A DNA stretch of 64,000 bases, from the NCBI RefSeq assembly GCF_041261445.1, contig NZ_JBGCCU010000015.1, forward strand, positions 124,001-188,000, in the 5' to 3' direction. Positions 50,247 to 59,905 of this stretch are shown here, piece after piece (the stretch's first letter is position 1; every line of letters begins with the position of its first letter). The notes under the pieces are model-generated. The model saw only the letters and a program-made list of their open reading frames with translations. It was not told the origin of the DNA and searched no databases. Position numbers and translations under genes: made by a program. The DNA is from Catenulispora sp. EB89 (GTDB lineage: Bacteria > Actinomycetota > Actinomycetes > Streptomycetales > Catenulisporaceae).

Positions 50247-50531
50247 TCACAGCGTAGCCGCGACCCGGATCAGCAGTAAGACGATGATCACGAGGATCAT
50301 GAACGCCACGTCAAACCCCATCCCGCCGAGCCGCAACGGCGGGATGTACCGCCGCAACAGCTTCAGAGGGGGATCTGTGACCGTGTACGCCGTCTCCACG
50401 ACGACCAGCATGACACCACGCGGCTCCCATGACCGGGCGAATACCAAAACCCAGCCGATGATCAGGCGGATGATCAAGCACAGCGCGAAGAGGTAGAGCA
50501 CCCACAGGAGCAACGCCCCCACAACGCTCAT
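50247..50531 (-). CDS. yggT: YggT-family membrane protein
   Basis: 94 residues with two membrane helices, LLLWVLYLFALCLIIRLIIG and GFDVAFMILVIIVLLLIRVA, separated by a conserved loop with VTDPPLKLLRRYIPPLRLGG. This PxxPLLxxxRR-like loop is the family hallmark. YggT lies between sepF and divIVA in nearly all actinobacteria (SepG/YlmG region) and assists FtsZ placement during sporulation septation in Streptomyces; that role is carried over from the family. Start ATG at 50531. Confidence 0.93.
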   Translation of the reverse strand: MSVVGALLLWVLYLFALCLIIRLIIGWVLVFARSWEPRGVMLVVVETAYTVTDPPLKLLRRYIPPLRLGGMGFDVAFMILVIIVLLLIRVAATL

Positions 50532-50637
50532 AGCGCACTCCCCTTCCCACCTACGCCGGCGCCCCGCCGCGTGCGGTTCATCTCACCGCCACGGGACGCC
50601 GCCGGACCCGAAGTCTGACCGCCAAAGGCCGGCGGCG

Positions 50638-51249
50638 TCAGCTCTGGTTGAAGAAGCCGCCCTCGGCGATCCGGGCCTTGTCCTCGGCCGTCACATCGAC
50701 ATTAGCAGGCGACAGCAGGAACACCTTCTGCGTCACCCGCTCCATGTTCCCGCGCAGGCCGAAGATCAGCCCGGCCGCGAAGTCCACCAGGCGCTTGGCG
50801 TCGGCGTCCTCCATCTCGGTCAGGTTCATGATCACCGGGACGCCCTCCCGGAAGTGCTCGCCGATCGTGCGCGCCTCGTTGTAGGTGCGCGGATGCAGCG
50901 TCGTGATGCGGTAGGACGATTCGCGGTCCGCCGACCGGTCCGTCGGGACGCTGTACATCACCGGTCCACCTCTCTCGGCTCGGTCGGCTCGCGAGGACCG
51001 CTCGGAGCGGTCCGGCATCACCGTGACATTGGAAGGCGCCGCGAAAGCGCGGCGGTCGTTCTGCGCGACGACGAGCGCGCCGCCGCTAGCCGCTTCCGGC
51101 TCGCGGTGCGCGGTGTCCGGGGCCGCCGCGGGCTCGGCGGGCTCCGTCTCGTACTCGTCCTCGTAGTCGTCGTAGTACCGCTCGTCCTCGAACCGCTGTT
51201 CGTCAGTGAGCCCGAGGTAGACCGCTGCTCTGCGCATCATGCCGGCCAT
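50638..51249 (-). CDS. sepF: Cell division protein SepF
   Basis: 203 residues from ATG at 51249 with GGAGG 8 bases upstream; the ATG at 51291 gives an unnatural N-terminus. The amphipathic membrane-binding helix is [17 protein letters not shown]. Residues 20-100 are acidic and disordered ([20 protein letters not shown]). The C-terminal FtsZ-binding domain reads [60 protein letters not shown] and [17 protein letters not shown]. SepF anchors FtsZ rings to the membrane, and is the only such anchor in actinobacteria lacking FtsA and ZipA. The 151 bases upstream probably hold a promoter. Confidence 0.95.
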   Translation of the reverse strand: MAGMMRRAAVYLGLTDEQRFEDERYYDDYEDEYETEPAEPAAAPDTAHREPEAASGGALVVAQNDRRAFAAPSNVTVMPDRSERSSRADRAERGGPVMYSVPTDRSADRESSYRITTLHPRTYNEARTIGEHFREGVPVIMNLTEMEDADAKRLVDFAAGLIFGLRGNMERVTQKVFLLSPANVDVTAEDKARIAEGGFFNQS

Positions 51250-51400
51250 GGTGTTCGCCTCCGGACTGGGCCTGTTACGGCTGTCTTGCAACTGTCAACG
51301 AAAAAAGGTGCCGCGCAGGTTTCCCGATCGCGGTCGATGATGTGTGGCGCAGACGTGCGGTCGTCGTATCCGATGTTCGATAGATGCGACGTTACCGGAA

Positions 51401-52126
51401 TCACCGTCTGATACCGAGTATCGCGCTGCCGATGCGGACGTGTGTCGCGCCCGCCGCCACCGCTTCGCCCAGATCCCCACTCATCCCCGCCGAGATCATG
51501 GTGGCCGAAGGGTGTGTCGACCGCAACCGCATAGCCAGCAAGGACAACCGCTCGAAGGCCGGTCCCGGCTCGGCTCCCAGAGGTGCCACAGCCATCAGTC
51601 CCCCGAGCCTCAAACCGGGCGCCGCGGCGATCGCGTCAGCCAGTTCCGGCACCTGTGCGGGAACCACTCCGCCCCGAGCCGCGTTGTCATCCATGGGCTC
51701 TGCGTTACCCAGGTCGACCTGCACCAAACATGTCAATCCTTTGTCATACCGGACAGCTCCCTTGGACAGCGCGCCGACCAGCCGGAGGCGGTCCACCGAG
51801 TGCACGAAGGAGGCGTACTCGGCCACTGAGGCGGCCTTGTTGGTCTGCAGCTGGCCGATGAAGTGCCACCGCAGACCCAGGCCCGCGGTCTCCCGGGCCT
51901 TCGGCGCGGCTTCCTGGTCCCGGTTCTCGCCGACGTCCAGGACCCCGAGTCCGGCCAGGATCCGGACGTCGGAGGCCGGGTAGGTCTTGGTCACCGCGAT
52001 CAGGGAAACCTCGGAAGGGTCGCGGTTCGCCTTGCGGGCCGCGGCGGCGATGTCCTCGCGCACCGCGGCCAGATTCTCGGCGATCTGTACTCGTCGTTCG
52101 GAAATCTCCGTTTCACGGTCGGGCAT
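51401..52126 (-). CDS. yggS: PLP homeostasis protein, YggS/PROSC family
   Basis: 241 residues, an alanine-racemase-like TIM barrel without the second domain. The PLP lysine is in SLIAVTKTYPASDVRILAGL. Other blocks: GVLDVGENRDQEAAPKARET, LRWHFIGQLQTNKAASVAEY, VDLGNAEPMDDNAARGGVVP, MISAGMSGDLGEAVAAGATH and VRIGSAILGIRR. YggS proteins bind PLP and keep B6 pools balanced, with no known catalysis. The gene is between pgeF (3 bases upstream) and sepF, the standard position in the division cluster. Confidence 0.95.
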   Translation of the reverse strand: MPDRETEISERRVQIAENLAAVREDIAAAARKANRDPSEVSLIAVTKTYPASDVRILAGLGVLDVGENRDQEAAPKARETAGLGLRWHFIGQLQTNKAASVAEYASFVHSVDRLRLVGALSKGAVRYDKGLTCLVQVDLGNAEPMDDNAARGGVVPAQVPELADAIAAAPGLRLGGLMAVAPLGAEPGPAFERLSLLAMRLRSTHPSATMISAGMSGDLGEAVAAGATHVRIGSAILGIRR

Positions 52127-52129
52127 CGT

Positions 52130-52879
52130 TCAGTCCAGCCAGACGAACCCGGCGAACCGGCCGGTCGTGCCCTCGCCGCGGAAGGAGTAATAGTCCTCGG
52201 ACTCCTGCGTGCACACCCGCAGCCGCACCGACGTCTTCAGGTCGATCCCGGCCGCCTCCAGCTGCGCCCACACGCCCTCGGCGACGTCCAGGCCCGGCGT
52301 CCCCTGCCGGGTCACCGTGTAGCTGGCCGGCACCTTCTCGGCCACGTCCGCGCGCATCCGTTCGGGCACCTCGTAGCAGAGCCCGCACACCGAGGGCCCG
52401 GTGACCGCGATGATCCGCTCCGGCACGGCGCCGAGGGAGACCATGCGCTCGATCGCGGCCGGGACCACCCCGGCCTTCATCCCCGGACGCCCGGCGTGCG
52501 CCCCGGCGACCACCCCGGCCTGGGCGTCGGCCAGCAGCACCGGCACGCAGTCCGCGACCAGCACCGCCAGCGCCAGGTGCCGGCGGTCGGTGACCAGCGC
52601 GTCCACGTCCGGGGCCCGGCCCTGCCACTGCGCGGCGGCGTAGGCCACGTCCGCGCCGTGGATCTGGTTCATGTACACGACGTTCCCGGGGTCGGTGAAC
52701 CCCAGCTCGAAGGCCACCAGGGAACGGTTGGCGGCGACCGCCTCGGGGTCGTCGCCGACGTGCCCGCCGAGGTTGGTCGCGGTGTAAGGGGCCTTGGAGA
52801 CCCCGCCCCAGCGGTCGGAGAAGGCGAAGCGGGCCGTGCCGCCCTCACCCTCCGGACCGGTGTGCTGCCATATCGCCAC
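52130..52879 (-). CDS. pgeF: Peptidoglycan editing factor PgeF (YlmD/YfiH family)
   Basis: 249 residues. The zinc-site and active-site motifs of this laccase-like fold are present: FSDRWGGVSKAPYTATNLGG, YMNQIHGADVAY, LVADCVPVLLADAQAGVVAG, AHAGRPGMKAGVV (HAGxxG) and GPSVCGLCYEVPE with Cys. In E. coli YfiH removes wrongly incorporated serine from muropeptide precursors; related proteins act on purine nucleosides. Here the location directly after ftsZ agrees with an envelope role. ATG at 52879 gives MAIWQHTGPEGEGG; ftsZ stops 14 bases upstream. Confidence 0.93.
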   Translation of the reverse strand: MAIWQHTGPEGEGGTARFAFSDRWGGVSKAPYTATNLGGHVGDDPEAVAANRSLVAFELGFTDPGNVVYMNQIHGADVAYAAAQWQGRAPDVDALVTDRRHLALAVLVADCVPVLLADAQAGVVAGAHAGRPGMKAGVVPAAIERMVSLGAVPERIIAVTGPSVCGLCYEVPERMRADVAEKVPASYTVTRQGTPGLDVAEGVWAQLEAAGIDLKTSVRLRVCTQESEDYYSFRGEGTTGRFAGFVWLD

Positions 52880-52893
52880 GGAAGAACCCGCTC

Positions 52894-54075
52894 CTACTTC
52901 AGGAAGTCGGGGATGTCGAGCTCGTCGGCCGCCGACGGCGCCGGCTGCACCGGGATGACCGGGACGTTCTGCGTGTCGGCCATCGGGTCGTGCGCCGGGA
53001 GCGGGATGTTGTCCGTCGGCTTGGGCAGCGTGCCCAGCACCTGCTCGCGCATGCCGTCGCGGACGCTGGTCTCGTCCCGGAACGGGGAGTTCGCCGCGGC
53101 GTGCCCGGTGCTGCGGCGCTTGGCCGGCTCGCCGCCGTCGAAGCCGGCCGCGATGACCGTGACCCGGACCTCGTCGCCCAGGCCGTCGTCGATGACCGCG
53201 CCGAAGATGATGTTCGCCTCGGGGTGCGCGGCCTCGCTGACCAGCTGCGCCGCCTCGTTGATCTCGAACAGGCCGAGGTCGGAGCCGCCGGAGATGCTCA
53301 GCAGCACGCCGCGGGCGCCGTCGATGGAGGCCTCCAGCAGCGGCGAGGAGATCGCCATCTCGGCCGCGGCCACCGCGCGGTCGTCGCCGCGGGCCGAGCC
53401 GATGCCCATCAGCGCCGAGCCGGCCTCGCTCATCACCGACTTCACGTCGGCGAAGTCCAGGTTGATCAGGCCCGGGGTGGTGATCAGGTCGGTGATGCCC
53501 TGGACACCGGAGAGCAGCACCTGGTCGGCGGCCTTGAACGCGTCCAGCACCGAGACGTTCTTGTCCGAGATGGACAGCAGCCGGTCATTGGGGATGACGA
53601 TCAGGGTGTCGACTTCCTCGCGCAGCGCCGCGATGCCGTCCTCGGCCTGGTTCGCCCGGCGCCGGCCCTCGAAGGTGAACGGCCGGGTCACCACACCGAT
53701 GGTCAGCGCGCCGAGCTCGCGGGCGATCCGGGCCACCACCGGGGCCCCGCCGGTGCCCGTGCCGCCGCCCTCGCCGGCGGTGACGAACACCATGTCCGCG
53801 CCCTTGAGGACCTCCTCGATCTCCTCGGCGTGGTCCTCGGCCGCCTTGCGGCCCACATCGGGGTTGGCGCCGGCACCGAGTCCGCGGGTGAGCTCGCGGC
53901 CGACGTCCAGCTTGACGTCGGCGTCACTCATCAGCAGAGCCTGGGCGTCGGTGTTGACGGCGATGAACTCGACGCCCTTCAGACCGACCTCGATCATCCG
54001 GTTGATGGCGTTCACGCCGCCGCCGCCGATGCCGGCGACCTTGATGACGGCCAGGTAATTCTGCGGTGCTGCCAC
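52894..54075 (-). CDS. ftsZ: Cell division GTPase FtsZ
   Basis: 393 residues. Tubulin-like GTPase features: [27 protein letters not shown], the signature [20 protein letters not shown] (GGGTGTG), the T7 loop [20 protein letters not shown] and the polymer-interface stretch [21 protein letters not shown] linker of about 60 residues leads to the C-terminal tail [10 protein letters not shown], which in actinobacteria binds SepF and FtsW. It polymerises into the septal ring. The 282-base gap to ftsQ upstream is probably where developmentally controlled ftsZ promoters lie, as in Streptomyces. Confidence 0.98.
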   Translation of the reverse strand: MAAPQNYLAVIKVAGIGGGGVNAINRMIEVGLKGVEFIAVNTDAQALLMSDADVKLDVGRELTRGLGAGANPDVGRKAAEDHAEEIEEVLKGADMVFVTAGEGGGTGTGGAPVVARIARELGALTIGVVTRPFTFEGRRRANQAEDGIAALREEVDTLIVIPNDRLLSISDKNVSVLDAFKAADQVLLSGVQGITDLITTPGLINLDFADVKSVMSEAGSALMGIGSARGDDRAVAAAEMAISSPLLEASIDGARGVLLSISGGSDLGLFEINEAAQLVSEAAHPEANIIFGAVIDDGLGDEVRVTVIAAGFDGGEPAKRRSTGHAAANSPFRDETSVRDGMREQVLGTLPKPTDNIPLPAHDPMADTQNVPVIPVQPAPSAADELDIPDFLK

Positions 54076-54357
54076 GTCCGACGGCCTCTCCGTGGTATCC
54101 GGTAATCTTGTTGATCACCTTAGTCCCGCCCACACCGGCCGGGGACACGGCGGGGTCGTGCGACTGTGAAGTCTTTACAGGACATTAGGTCCCGCGACCT
54201 GTGAGGTTCAACGAACACGCCGAAACTGTCGGCAGGTTTTACTTCTCAGCGTTGTCCGACGACCCCGCCTGATCCGTGTGGATCCGATGAGGGGAATACG
54301 TATGTTGTTCGATAGCCCGCCAGATCTTAGCCGATCGGCGGGCCGGGATTCGAACGC
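54076..54357 (-). promoter_or_regulatory. ftsQ-ftsZ intergenic region, likely ftsZ promoters
   Basis: The 282 bases contain no gene and are less GC-rich than their surroundings (for example TTTACTTCTCAGCGTTG and TATGTTGTTCGATAG). In Streptomyces three ftsZ promoters sit in the equivalent gap; individual -35/-10 boxes are not assigned here. Confidence 0.5.
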
Positions 54358-55149
54358 TCACGAATACGCCGGAGCCGCCGGAGCACTCACGTCATAGTGC
54401 GCCGCGCCATTCCCGATCAGCGCGGCCAGTATCCGTGCCTTGAGATCCGGCTGGTCCGGTCCGCCCCACAGAACCGTCACCGATTTCTGTTTGGCCTTGG
54501 ACGGACTCAACGTCACGGTGATGGCGTAAGGCCCGGTCGCCGAGACGGTGAGCACCCGGGAGCGCACCGGGGCCGGCAGGGCCCGCAGAGCCGCGAGCGC
54601 CCCGGCCACGGTGCTCGCGCGGTCCTTCACCGCCGGATCGGCGAACTGCTCCAGGTGGATGACCGGGATGTGCGCCGGGATCGCCGAGGCGGTGGCGGCT
54701 GTGTCGAAGGCCACGCCGTCCGCGTCCACGATCTGGAAGGATCCGTCGGCCTGCGGCAACGCCGCGGCCGGGGTCCGCTCCACGACGTTGATGTCGATCG
54801 TGTGCGGCAGCGAGCGCTCCACCCACGCGTCCTTCACCCGCGGGAGCGCCATCAGCCGCGCCTTGACCGCCGAGGTGTCCACCGAGGCGACCGGGGTGTG
54901 CGCGGGGATCGCGGCGGCGGCCAGGATCTGTTGTCTGGTCAGCACTTTGACGCCGGAGACGGACGTGGACCGGACGTCGAAGACCTTGGTGTGCCACAGG
55001 ATCGAGTACCCGGTCAGGGTCAGCAGCGCGAGGAAGACGGTGATCGTCACCGAGAGCCGCCGCCACCGGCGCCGGCGCCGCAGCCGGTCGAGGTAGCGCT
55101 CGACCAATACCCTGCTGACCCGCGGGTGGCCGGCTTCGGTGGCGTTCAT
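54358..55149 (-). CDS. ftsQ: Cell division protein FtsQ
   Basis: 263 residues. A cytoplasmic arginine-rich segment (RYLDRLRRRRRWRRLS) precedes one membrane helix (VTITVFLALLTLTGYSILWH). The POTRA domain follows (VFDVRSTSVSGVKVLTRQQI, then HTPVASVDTSAVKARLMALP), and RVKDAWVERSLPHTIDINVV carries the family motif for the beta domain. FtsQ bridges FtsZ-ring proteins and the FtsL/FtsB/FtsW/FtsI septal synthases. In most actinobacteria murC lies just upstream; here murC is about 8.5 kb away, with foreign-looking cargo between. ftsZ follows after 282 bases. Confidence 0.95.
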   Translation of the reverse strand: MNATEAGHPRVSRVLVERYLDRLRRRRRWRRLSVTITVFLALLTLTGYSILWHTKVFDVRSTSVSGVKVLTRQQILAAAAIPAHTPVASVDTSAVKARLMALPRVKDAWVERSLPHTIDINVVERTPAAALPQADGSFQIVDADGVAFDTAATASAIPAHIPVIHLEQFADPAVKDRASTVAGALAALRALPAPVRSRVLTVSATGPYAITVTLSPSKAKQKSVTVLWGGPDQPDLKARILAALIGNGAAHYDVSAPAAPAYS

Positions 55150-55301
55150 GGGCTCCAGTTTCGCAGATGGGGACCATGGCTTCGGTCAGCGTGGCCACCT
55201 TTTAGTAGAACTGGGTCCGCTGGTTCTGGATCCCGTCCGGATGGAAACGAAGGGTTTTGGGATTCTCGGCGGATTTCTTGTTCATTAGTATTCGTCCGTA
55301 G

Positions 55302-55507
55302 TTGCGGTGGTTCATCAGTTTTGTACCACCCGCCGGAAGAACGGATATTCGGGTGCCGGGAGTGCGGATCGGCGACACGGTGCACCGCCAGTCGAACGTC
55401 TGGACGCCTTCGGGTACGACGGCGACCGGACCGCGTTCGGGGCCGACCCGGACCAGGCGGTCGTGGAGATCGAGGCCCTGCCGGAAACATTCCGGAAAGA
55501 GAACTGA
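55302..55507 (+). pseudogene. Fragment of aminoglycoside-phosphotransferase-like gene, frameshifted
   Basis: One plus-strand frame reads RTDIRVPGVRIGDTVHRQSN followed by VWTPS; from about 55395 the sense continues in another frame as VERLDAFGYDGDRTAFGADP, then DQAVVEIEALPETFRKEN and a stop at 55507. Together they resemble the N-terminal lobe of APH-fold proteins common in actinomycetes (VVRVGDTVRRPxGPWTPAVHALLxHLxxxGFDGAPRxLG), from memory. Only about 65 of some 250 residues remain, and a frameshift is needed, so this is a remnant. Surrounding bases (55200-55330) are unusually AT-rich for the window. A short expressed ORF from the ATG at 55307 is the alternative. Confidence 0.45.
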
Positions 55508-55605
55508 CGGTCGATCACAACCGCCTGACATCCGAGCCCGCGGCGCGATCCCCCATTCGGACCGCGCCGCGTGCGGCCCGGGATCGGCGGGCGTGAGATC
55601 GAGCC

Positions 55606-56211
55606 ATGGCACTCACCTCCAAGCAGAAGAAGCAGGGGGCCGTGGTGACCGCGGCCGTCGGCGCCCTGGCGCTCGGCGGCGTCGCGGTCTCGACCCTCGG
55701 CTCGTCGGCGGACTCGGCGGGCTCGGCGAACTCCGGGCCGGTCGCCGCCGCTGCCATGCCGGCGCCGGTTCCGGCGGCCGCGCCGGCCGCCACACCCAGC
55801 CCTTCGGGTTCTTCTTCGGCGGCGACCATCACGATCACCGCGAAGTCCGACAACGGCAAGCCCGCCGACGACACCGTGTTCACGGTCTCCGGCGAGGTCA
55901 AGGGCGCGAAGCCGGGCACGAAGATCCGGCTGCAGCGGCAGCAGACACCGACCTCGGCGAACGCCTCCCCGGCCTGGAGCACGCTGGCCTACACGGCTTT
56001 CACCGACAAGAGCAACAAGTTCTCCTTCCCGGTGAAGATGGAGACGGCCGGGTCCTACAACCTGCGCATCCTGCATCCGCAGGACCGGGAGGGGCCGGAG
56101 AGCGCGTACTCGAGCGCGTTCGCCGAGACCGTCAGCGCGACGTCGACGCCCGCCGCCAGCAGCTCGTCGACGAAGCACCCGTCCAGTTCCAGCAGCTCCA
56201 AGAAGAGCTGA
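55606..56211 (+). CDS. Secreted or membrane-tethered protein with Ser/Thr tail
   Basis: 201 residues. The N-terminus (MALTSKQKKQGAVVTAAVGA, then LALGGVAVSTLG) is a signal peptide or anchor. A Pro/Ala/Ser linker follows to about residue 68. Residues 72-165 look like one Ig-like beta sandwich: ATITITAKSDNGKPADDTVF, TVSGEVKGAKPGTKIRLQRQ, FTDKSNKFSFPVKMETAGSY, NLRILHPQD. The tail is Ser/Thr-rich (SSSTKHPSSSSSSKKS). It has no known enzymatic motif and may be a surface adhesion or substrate-binding domain. It is oriented away from ftsQ and opposite to the division cluster. Confidence 0.75.
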   Translation: MALTSKQKKQGAVVTAAVGALALGGVAVSTLGSSADSAGSANSGPVAAAAMPAPVPAAAPAATPSPSGSSSAATITITAKSDNGKPADDTVFTVSGEVKGAKPGTKIRLQRQQTPTSANASPAWSTLAYTAFTDKSNKFSFPVKMETAGSYNLRILHPQDREGPESAYSSAFAETVSATSTPAASSSSTKHPSSSSSSKKS

Positions 56212-56289
56212 CCGGAACCCTCGGACCGCCCGGCCACCTGAGGCGAGGAGTGGCCGGGCTTCTCGCTGTCCGGGATCAGTGCGGCCGGA

Positions 56290-57693
56290 TCAGAGGAACC
56301 GCGAGCTCGGCACCGGCCCCGGCGAGCCGACGTACTCCCGGCGCGCGCTCAGCCAGCTGTCGCCGACCGCTGAGACGAACGCCTCCAGCACCGCGTCCGG
56401 ATCCGGCGGCGTCTGCCCGTCGCCGGCGTCGTCGACCGGCTCCGTGCCGGCCAGTTCGGCGGCGATCTCCTCGGCCGGCCGCGCGTCGGGCTCGGTCTCG
56501 ACCACCTCGCCGTCGACCATGCGGAAGGCGGACCCCCACGGCTCGCGCACCGCCTGGCGCAGGAAGCCGATCACGTCGGCGGCGGCCAGCGGCGGATCGG
56601 TCCAGTCGGTGGCGCGCTCGAACAGGATCTGGCCCGGCTCGCGCTCCCGCAGCGCGGCCAGGATCTGCGGCTCAGCGGCGTTGAGGTCGTAGGCGACGAC
56701 CAGGGTGTCGGTGCGGTCCGGCTCGAACGGCACGGCCGGCAGGTCGAAGTACCGGGCCGCGGCCAGGCCGATGATCTCGCTGTCCCGGTCCGGCAGCAGC
56801 GAGACGGTCTGCGGCTTCAGGCCCCGCGCCGCCAGCACCACGCCGAGCCGGCGCAGCGCCTCGGCGCAGGCCTGGTAGGAGTCGCCGACCATGGCCCAGC
56901 GGCCGGTCATGCCGGCGTCGTAGCCGTAGGGCGAGACGGTCAGCAGGACGCCGCCGGTGAGCGCGAACTGCCAGCCGCGCAGGTCCTTCGGCCCGAGCCC
57001 GCCGCCGTCGCTGCCGCCAGCGCCGTCGCTGCCGCCGGCACCGGCCGACACGGTCGCGGCCGCAGCCGCCCGGACCAGCATCGCGCGCACCTTCTCGCGC
57101 AGCAGCCCGAGCTCCTTGCGGTCCTCGCCCTCGGGTTCGGGCAGCGCGGCGAACTCCTGCTCGGCGGTGGGCAGATCGCCGGCCAGCAGCGCATTGAACG
57201 CCACCTGGTAGCGCGCCAGCCAGGGCAGTTCGCCGTCGAAGCCGCGCAGCGCGGCGATCGCCTCGCGGTGCTGCCAGGACCGCTCGCAGGCCGCGGCCAG
57301 CTCGGTGCGGATCTGGATGACGCCGGGCTCGCGCTCGGCGGCCTCGCGCAGCGGCCGGACCGCCAGGTACGCGATGCCGTGCTCGACGCACTCGTAGCCG
57401 AACTCGTAGAGCGCGAGGGCCTGCTCCTCGGTTCCGGGCGCGTCGGCCTCGGCCGCTTCGGCAGCGGCCACGTCGGCCGGGGCCAGGGCCGCGAGCACCC
57501 GCTCGGCGGCGGCCACCATCTCCTCGAACCCCATGCCGCGCGCGGCGTCGCGCAGGACCCGCACGAAGTCCGGCAGGAGCAGCGCGTCGCCCTCGACGCG
57601 CAGGTGCCGGATCACCGCGGCTATGTCCCCGCCGGCCAGGAGATCTTCAGCGGTTGTCAGGGGGTCGGCAGCGGCCGACGCGTCGGAAGTCAC
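56290..57693 (-). CDS. TPR-like hypothetical protein
   Basis: 467 residues from a GTG at 57693. The N-terminal half is helical and TPR-like: AEDLLAGGDIAAVIRHLRVE, EEQALALYEFGYECVEHGIA, RPLREAAEREPGVIQIRTEL, YQVAFNALLAGDLPTAEQEF. A Gly/Ser/Asp linker (SAGAGGSDGAGGSDGGG) leads to a C-terminal domain starting GPKDLRGWQFALTGGVLLTV with GRWAMVGDSYQACAEALRRL and DRTDTLVVAYDLNAAEPQIL. I do not recognise that domain, although similar TPR-plus-domain proteins exist in Streptomyces. It lies on the opposite strand to both flanking secreted-protein genes. Cytoplasmic, since no signal is present. Confidence 0.72.
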   Translation of the reverse strand: MTSDASAAADPLTTAEDLLAGGDIAAVIRHLRVEGDALLLPDFVRVLRDAARGMGFEEMVAAAERVLAALAPADVAAAEAAEADAPGTEEQALALYEFGYECVEHGIAYLAVRPLREAAEREPGVIQIRTELAAACERSWQHREAIAALRGFDGELPWLARYQVAFNALLAGDLPTAEQEFAALPEPEGEDRKELGLLREKVRAMLVRAAAAATVSAGAGGSDGAGGSDGGGLGPKDLRGWQFALTGGVLLTVSPYGYDAGMTGRWAMVGDSYQACAEALRRLGVVLAARGLKPQTVSLLPDRDSEIIGLAAARYFDLPAVPFEPDRTDTLVVAYDLNAAEPQILAALREREPGQILFERATDWTDPPLAAADVIGFLRQAVREPWGSAFRMVDGEVVETEPDARPAEEIAAELAGTEPVDDAGDGQTPPDPDAVLEAFVSAVGDSWLSARREYVGSPGPVPSSRFL

Positions 57694-57899
57694 CGCTGCA
57701 CGGTAGCGACTCCGCCGTATGCCGCGCCCGGGATTTCCGCAGAGACCGTCTCGAATCCTTTAAATCAGTGAACGAATTTCAGGACACTTACAACCCGATC
57801 ACACCTCCGTGTCGTCGATAGTTCGCGAGAGCACAAGGCGCCGCGCGTGGTGCCCGAATCCGCGCGCCGGAGCCGTCCGACGATCTGGAGGAACCGCTT

Positions 57900-59891
57900 G
57901 TGCTAGCACGTACCCGCCGTGTCCCGACCCTGGCGGCGGCCCTGGCCCTGGGGCTGGCCACCGCCGCCGGAGCCGCCGCGGCGACCGCGCCGCCGACCGC
58001 CGCCGCCGGCCCGACGTCCCCGAACCCGAACCTGGCCGCGGTGCAGAGCACCCTGCTGCCCAACGGCGACCGCGTCCTGGTCTCCGGCAGCGGCCCGGCC
58101 GCGACCATCGTCGTGGAGTCCCCCGACGGCCGCACCGTCCCGGCCGTGCGCTACGCGCCGGACGCGCACCACACCTACGTCATCCCCGACTCGGTCCTGG
58201 CCCATCCGGCACAGCTGACGCAGTATCAGGTGCCGGCGCTGAGCAGCGCCGCCGCGCCGGCCGCGACGCCGTACTACCCGCTGAGCATCCTGCAGGTCAA
58301 CGCGCTCGGGCTGGACGGGAAGGCCGCGGACGCCTCGACGTTCCTGACCAACACCGACGACATCACCAAGTTCGACCAGCCGATCCCGGTGGCCGGCGGC
58401 GTCGCCCGGGTCGCGGTGCCGGCCGGGCACTACTCGGCGATCACCATCTTCAGCACCTTCGACACCACCACCCAGATCTCGACCCTGCACATCGTCACGC
58501 AGCTCGACGTGACCGTCGCCGCCGGCGGCGTCAGCACGCTGAACACCGACGAGCGCACGGCGACCGTGCAGACCACGGTGACGACGCCGAAGCCGGCCGT
58601 CGCCGACTTCAGCGACCAGAACTTCGTCTCGACCGACGCCAAGGGCGTGACCGCGTCCCTGGGCGTCGCCAACAACGGCGGGCCGACCTTCCTCAGCCCG
58701 ACCGGCACGGCGCCGGCCGGGAAGTTCTCGTTCCAGCTGCAGGCCTGGGGCGGCGAGAGCCCGGCCGGGACGAGCGGCGACCCGTACCGCTACGACGCGA
58801 TGTTCCCGGCCGCCGACCACATCGACGCGAACCAGTCCTACGCGGTCGACGCCTCGAAGCTGACCACGCTGCACAACGCGGTCGACACCGACGCCGGCGA
58901 GTCGGCCCGCCAGGGCGAGTTCATGATGGGCGCGTTCTCGCCGGAGGTCGGCGGGTTCCAGATCGGGCACGTCATCCCGGTGCCGGAGCATCTGACCACG
59001 TACATCGGCCAGCCGGTCGGCGACCAGTCGTGGCTGGGCGACTTCATCACCTCGCTGCCCGGACCCACGAACGGCTTCCCCGGCTCGCTGCTGCTGGGCC
59101 AGGACGGCCCGCTCTACCAGGGCAAGACCGAGGTGTGGCGGACCTGGGGCCACGGGCCGCTGACCGCGCAGGTCGGGCAGTACAACGACCCGACCGGCTG
59201 CCGCTCCTGCGCTGACGGCGGCACCGTCGACCTGAGCCTGAACCCGGTCGTGGACGGCAACCCGGACACCGACGCGCAGCTGTTCGGCCCGGCGACCGGC
59301 CACCTGAGCATCTACCGCGACGGCAACCAGGTCTTCTCCCAGGACAACACCTCCGGCGCCGAGCTCACCGGCCAGGCGCAGACCGCGGGCAAGTACCGCA
59401 TGGTGTTCGACCTGGACCTAAGCCAGTTCCCGATCACGCAGTCCACGGCCACGCACACCGACGTCACCGTGCCCTACACCCCGACGCCGGACCCGAAGTG
59501 GACGCTGCCCAGCGGTGACTTCTGCCAGGCGCAGGGCACCGGCACCGCGGCGTGCTCGATCCTGCCGGTGATCAACCTGAACTACCAGCTGGCCACCGAC
59601 GCCACCAACTCCACCCACGGCCCGGTGGCGGCGCTGCTGCTGACCGTGGGCCACCAGTCCTACAACGGGGCCGGCTCGAACGCCGCGGCCACCGGCGCCA
59701 CCGTCTCAGTGTCCTACGACAAGGGTGCGACCTGGACCCCGGCCTCGGTGATCCCGGCCGGCCAGAACCACTTCGTCGCGCTGTGGAAGAACGGCGCCAA
59801 GGGCAGCACGCCCTGGCTGAAGGTGACCGCCACCGACGCGCTCGGCGGGTCCATCACGCAGACCGTCGCCAACGCCTACACCACCGGCTGA
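57900..59891 (+). CDS. Large secreted protein, partner of S53 peptidase
   Basis: 663 residues from a GTG at 57900; GGAGG lies 8 bases upstream. Signal peptide: LARTRRVPTLAAALALGLAT, AAGAAAA. The mature part is beta-rich throughout, with ANPDGD-like strands (TLLPNGDRVLVSGSGPAATI, RVAVPAGHYSAITIFSTFD) that recall the non-catalytic regions of Streptomyces subtilisin-like exoproteins. No catalytic triad is seen. A Cys pair (TGCRSCADGG) near residue 435 may form a disulfide, as may two more near 545 (DFCQAQGTGTAACS). The S53 peptidase gene begins 14 bases after its stop, so the two are co-expressed and may act together as scaffold, substrate or chaperone; that is inference. Confidence 0.78.
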   Translation: MLARTRRVPTLAAALALGLATAAGAAAATAPPTAAAGPTSPNPNLAAVQSTLLPNGDRVLVSGSGPAATIVVESPDGRTVPAVRYAPDAHHTYVIPDSVLAHPAQLTQYQVPALSSAAAPAATPYYPLSILQVNALGLDGKAADASTFLTNTDDITKFDQPIPVAGGVARVAVPAGHYSAITIFSTFDTTTQISTLHIVTQLDVTVAAGGVSTLNTDERTATVQTTVTTPKPAVADFSDQNFVSTDAKGVTASLGVANNGGPTFLSPTGTAPAGKFSFQLQAWGGESPAGTSGDPYRYDAMFPAADHIDANQSYAVDASKLTTLHNAVDTDAGESARQGEFMMGAFSPEVGGFQIGHVIPVPEHLTTYIGQPVGDQSWLGDFITSLPGPTNGFPGSLLLGQDGPLYQGKTEVWRTWGHGPLTAQVGQYNDPTGCRSCADGGTVDLSLNPVVDGNPDTDAQLFGPATGHLSIYRDGNQVFSQDNTSGAELTGQAQTAGKYRMVFDLDLSQFPITQSTATHTDVTVPYTPTPDPKWTLPSGDFCQAQGTGTAACSILPVINLNYQLATDATNSTHGPVAALLLTVGHQSYNGAGSNAAATGATVSVSYDKGATWTPASVIPAGQNHFVALWKNGAKGSTPWLKVTATDALGGSITQTVANAYTTG

Positions 59892-59905
59892 GGGGAATCA
59901 GGGTT

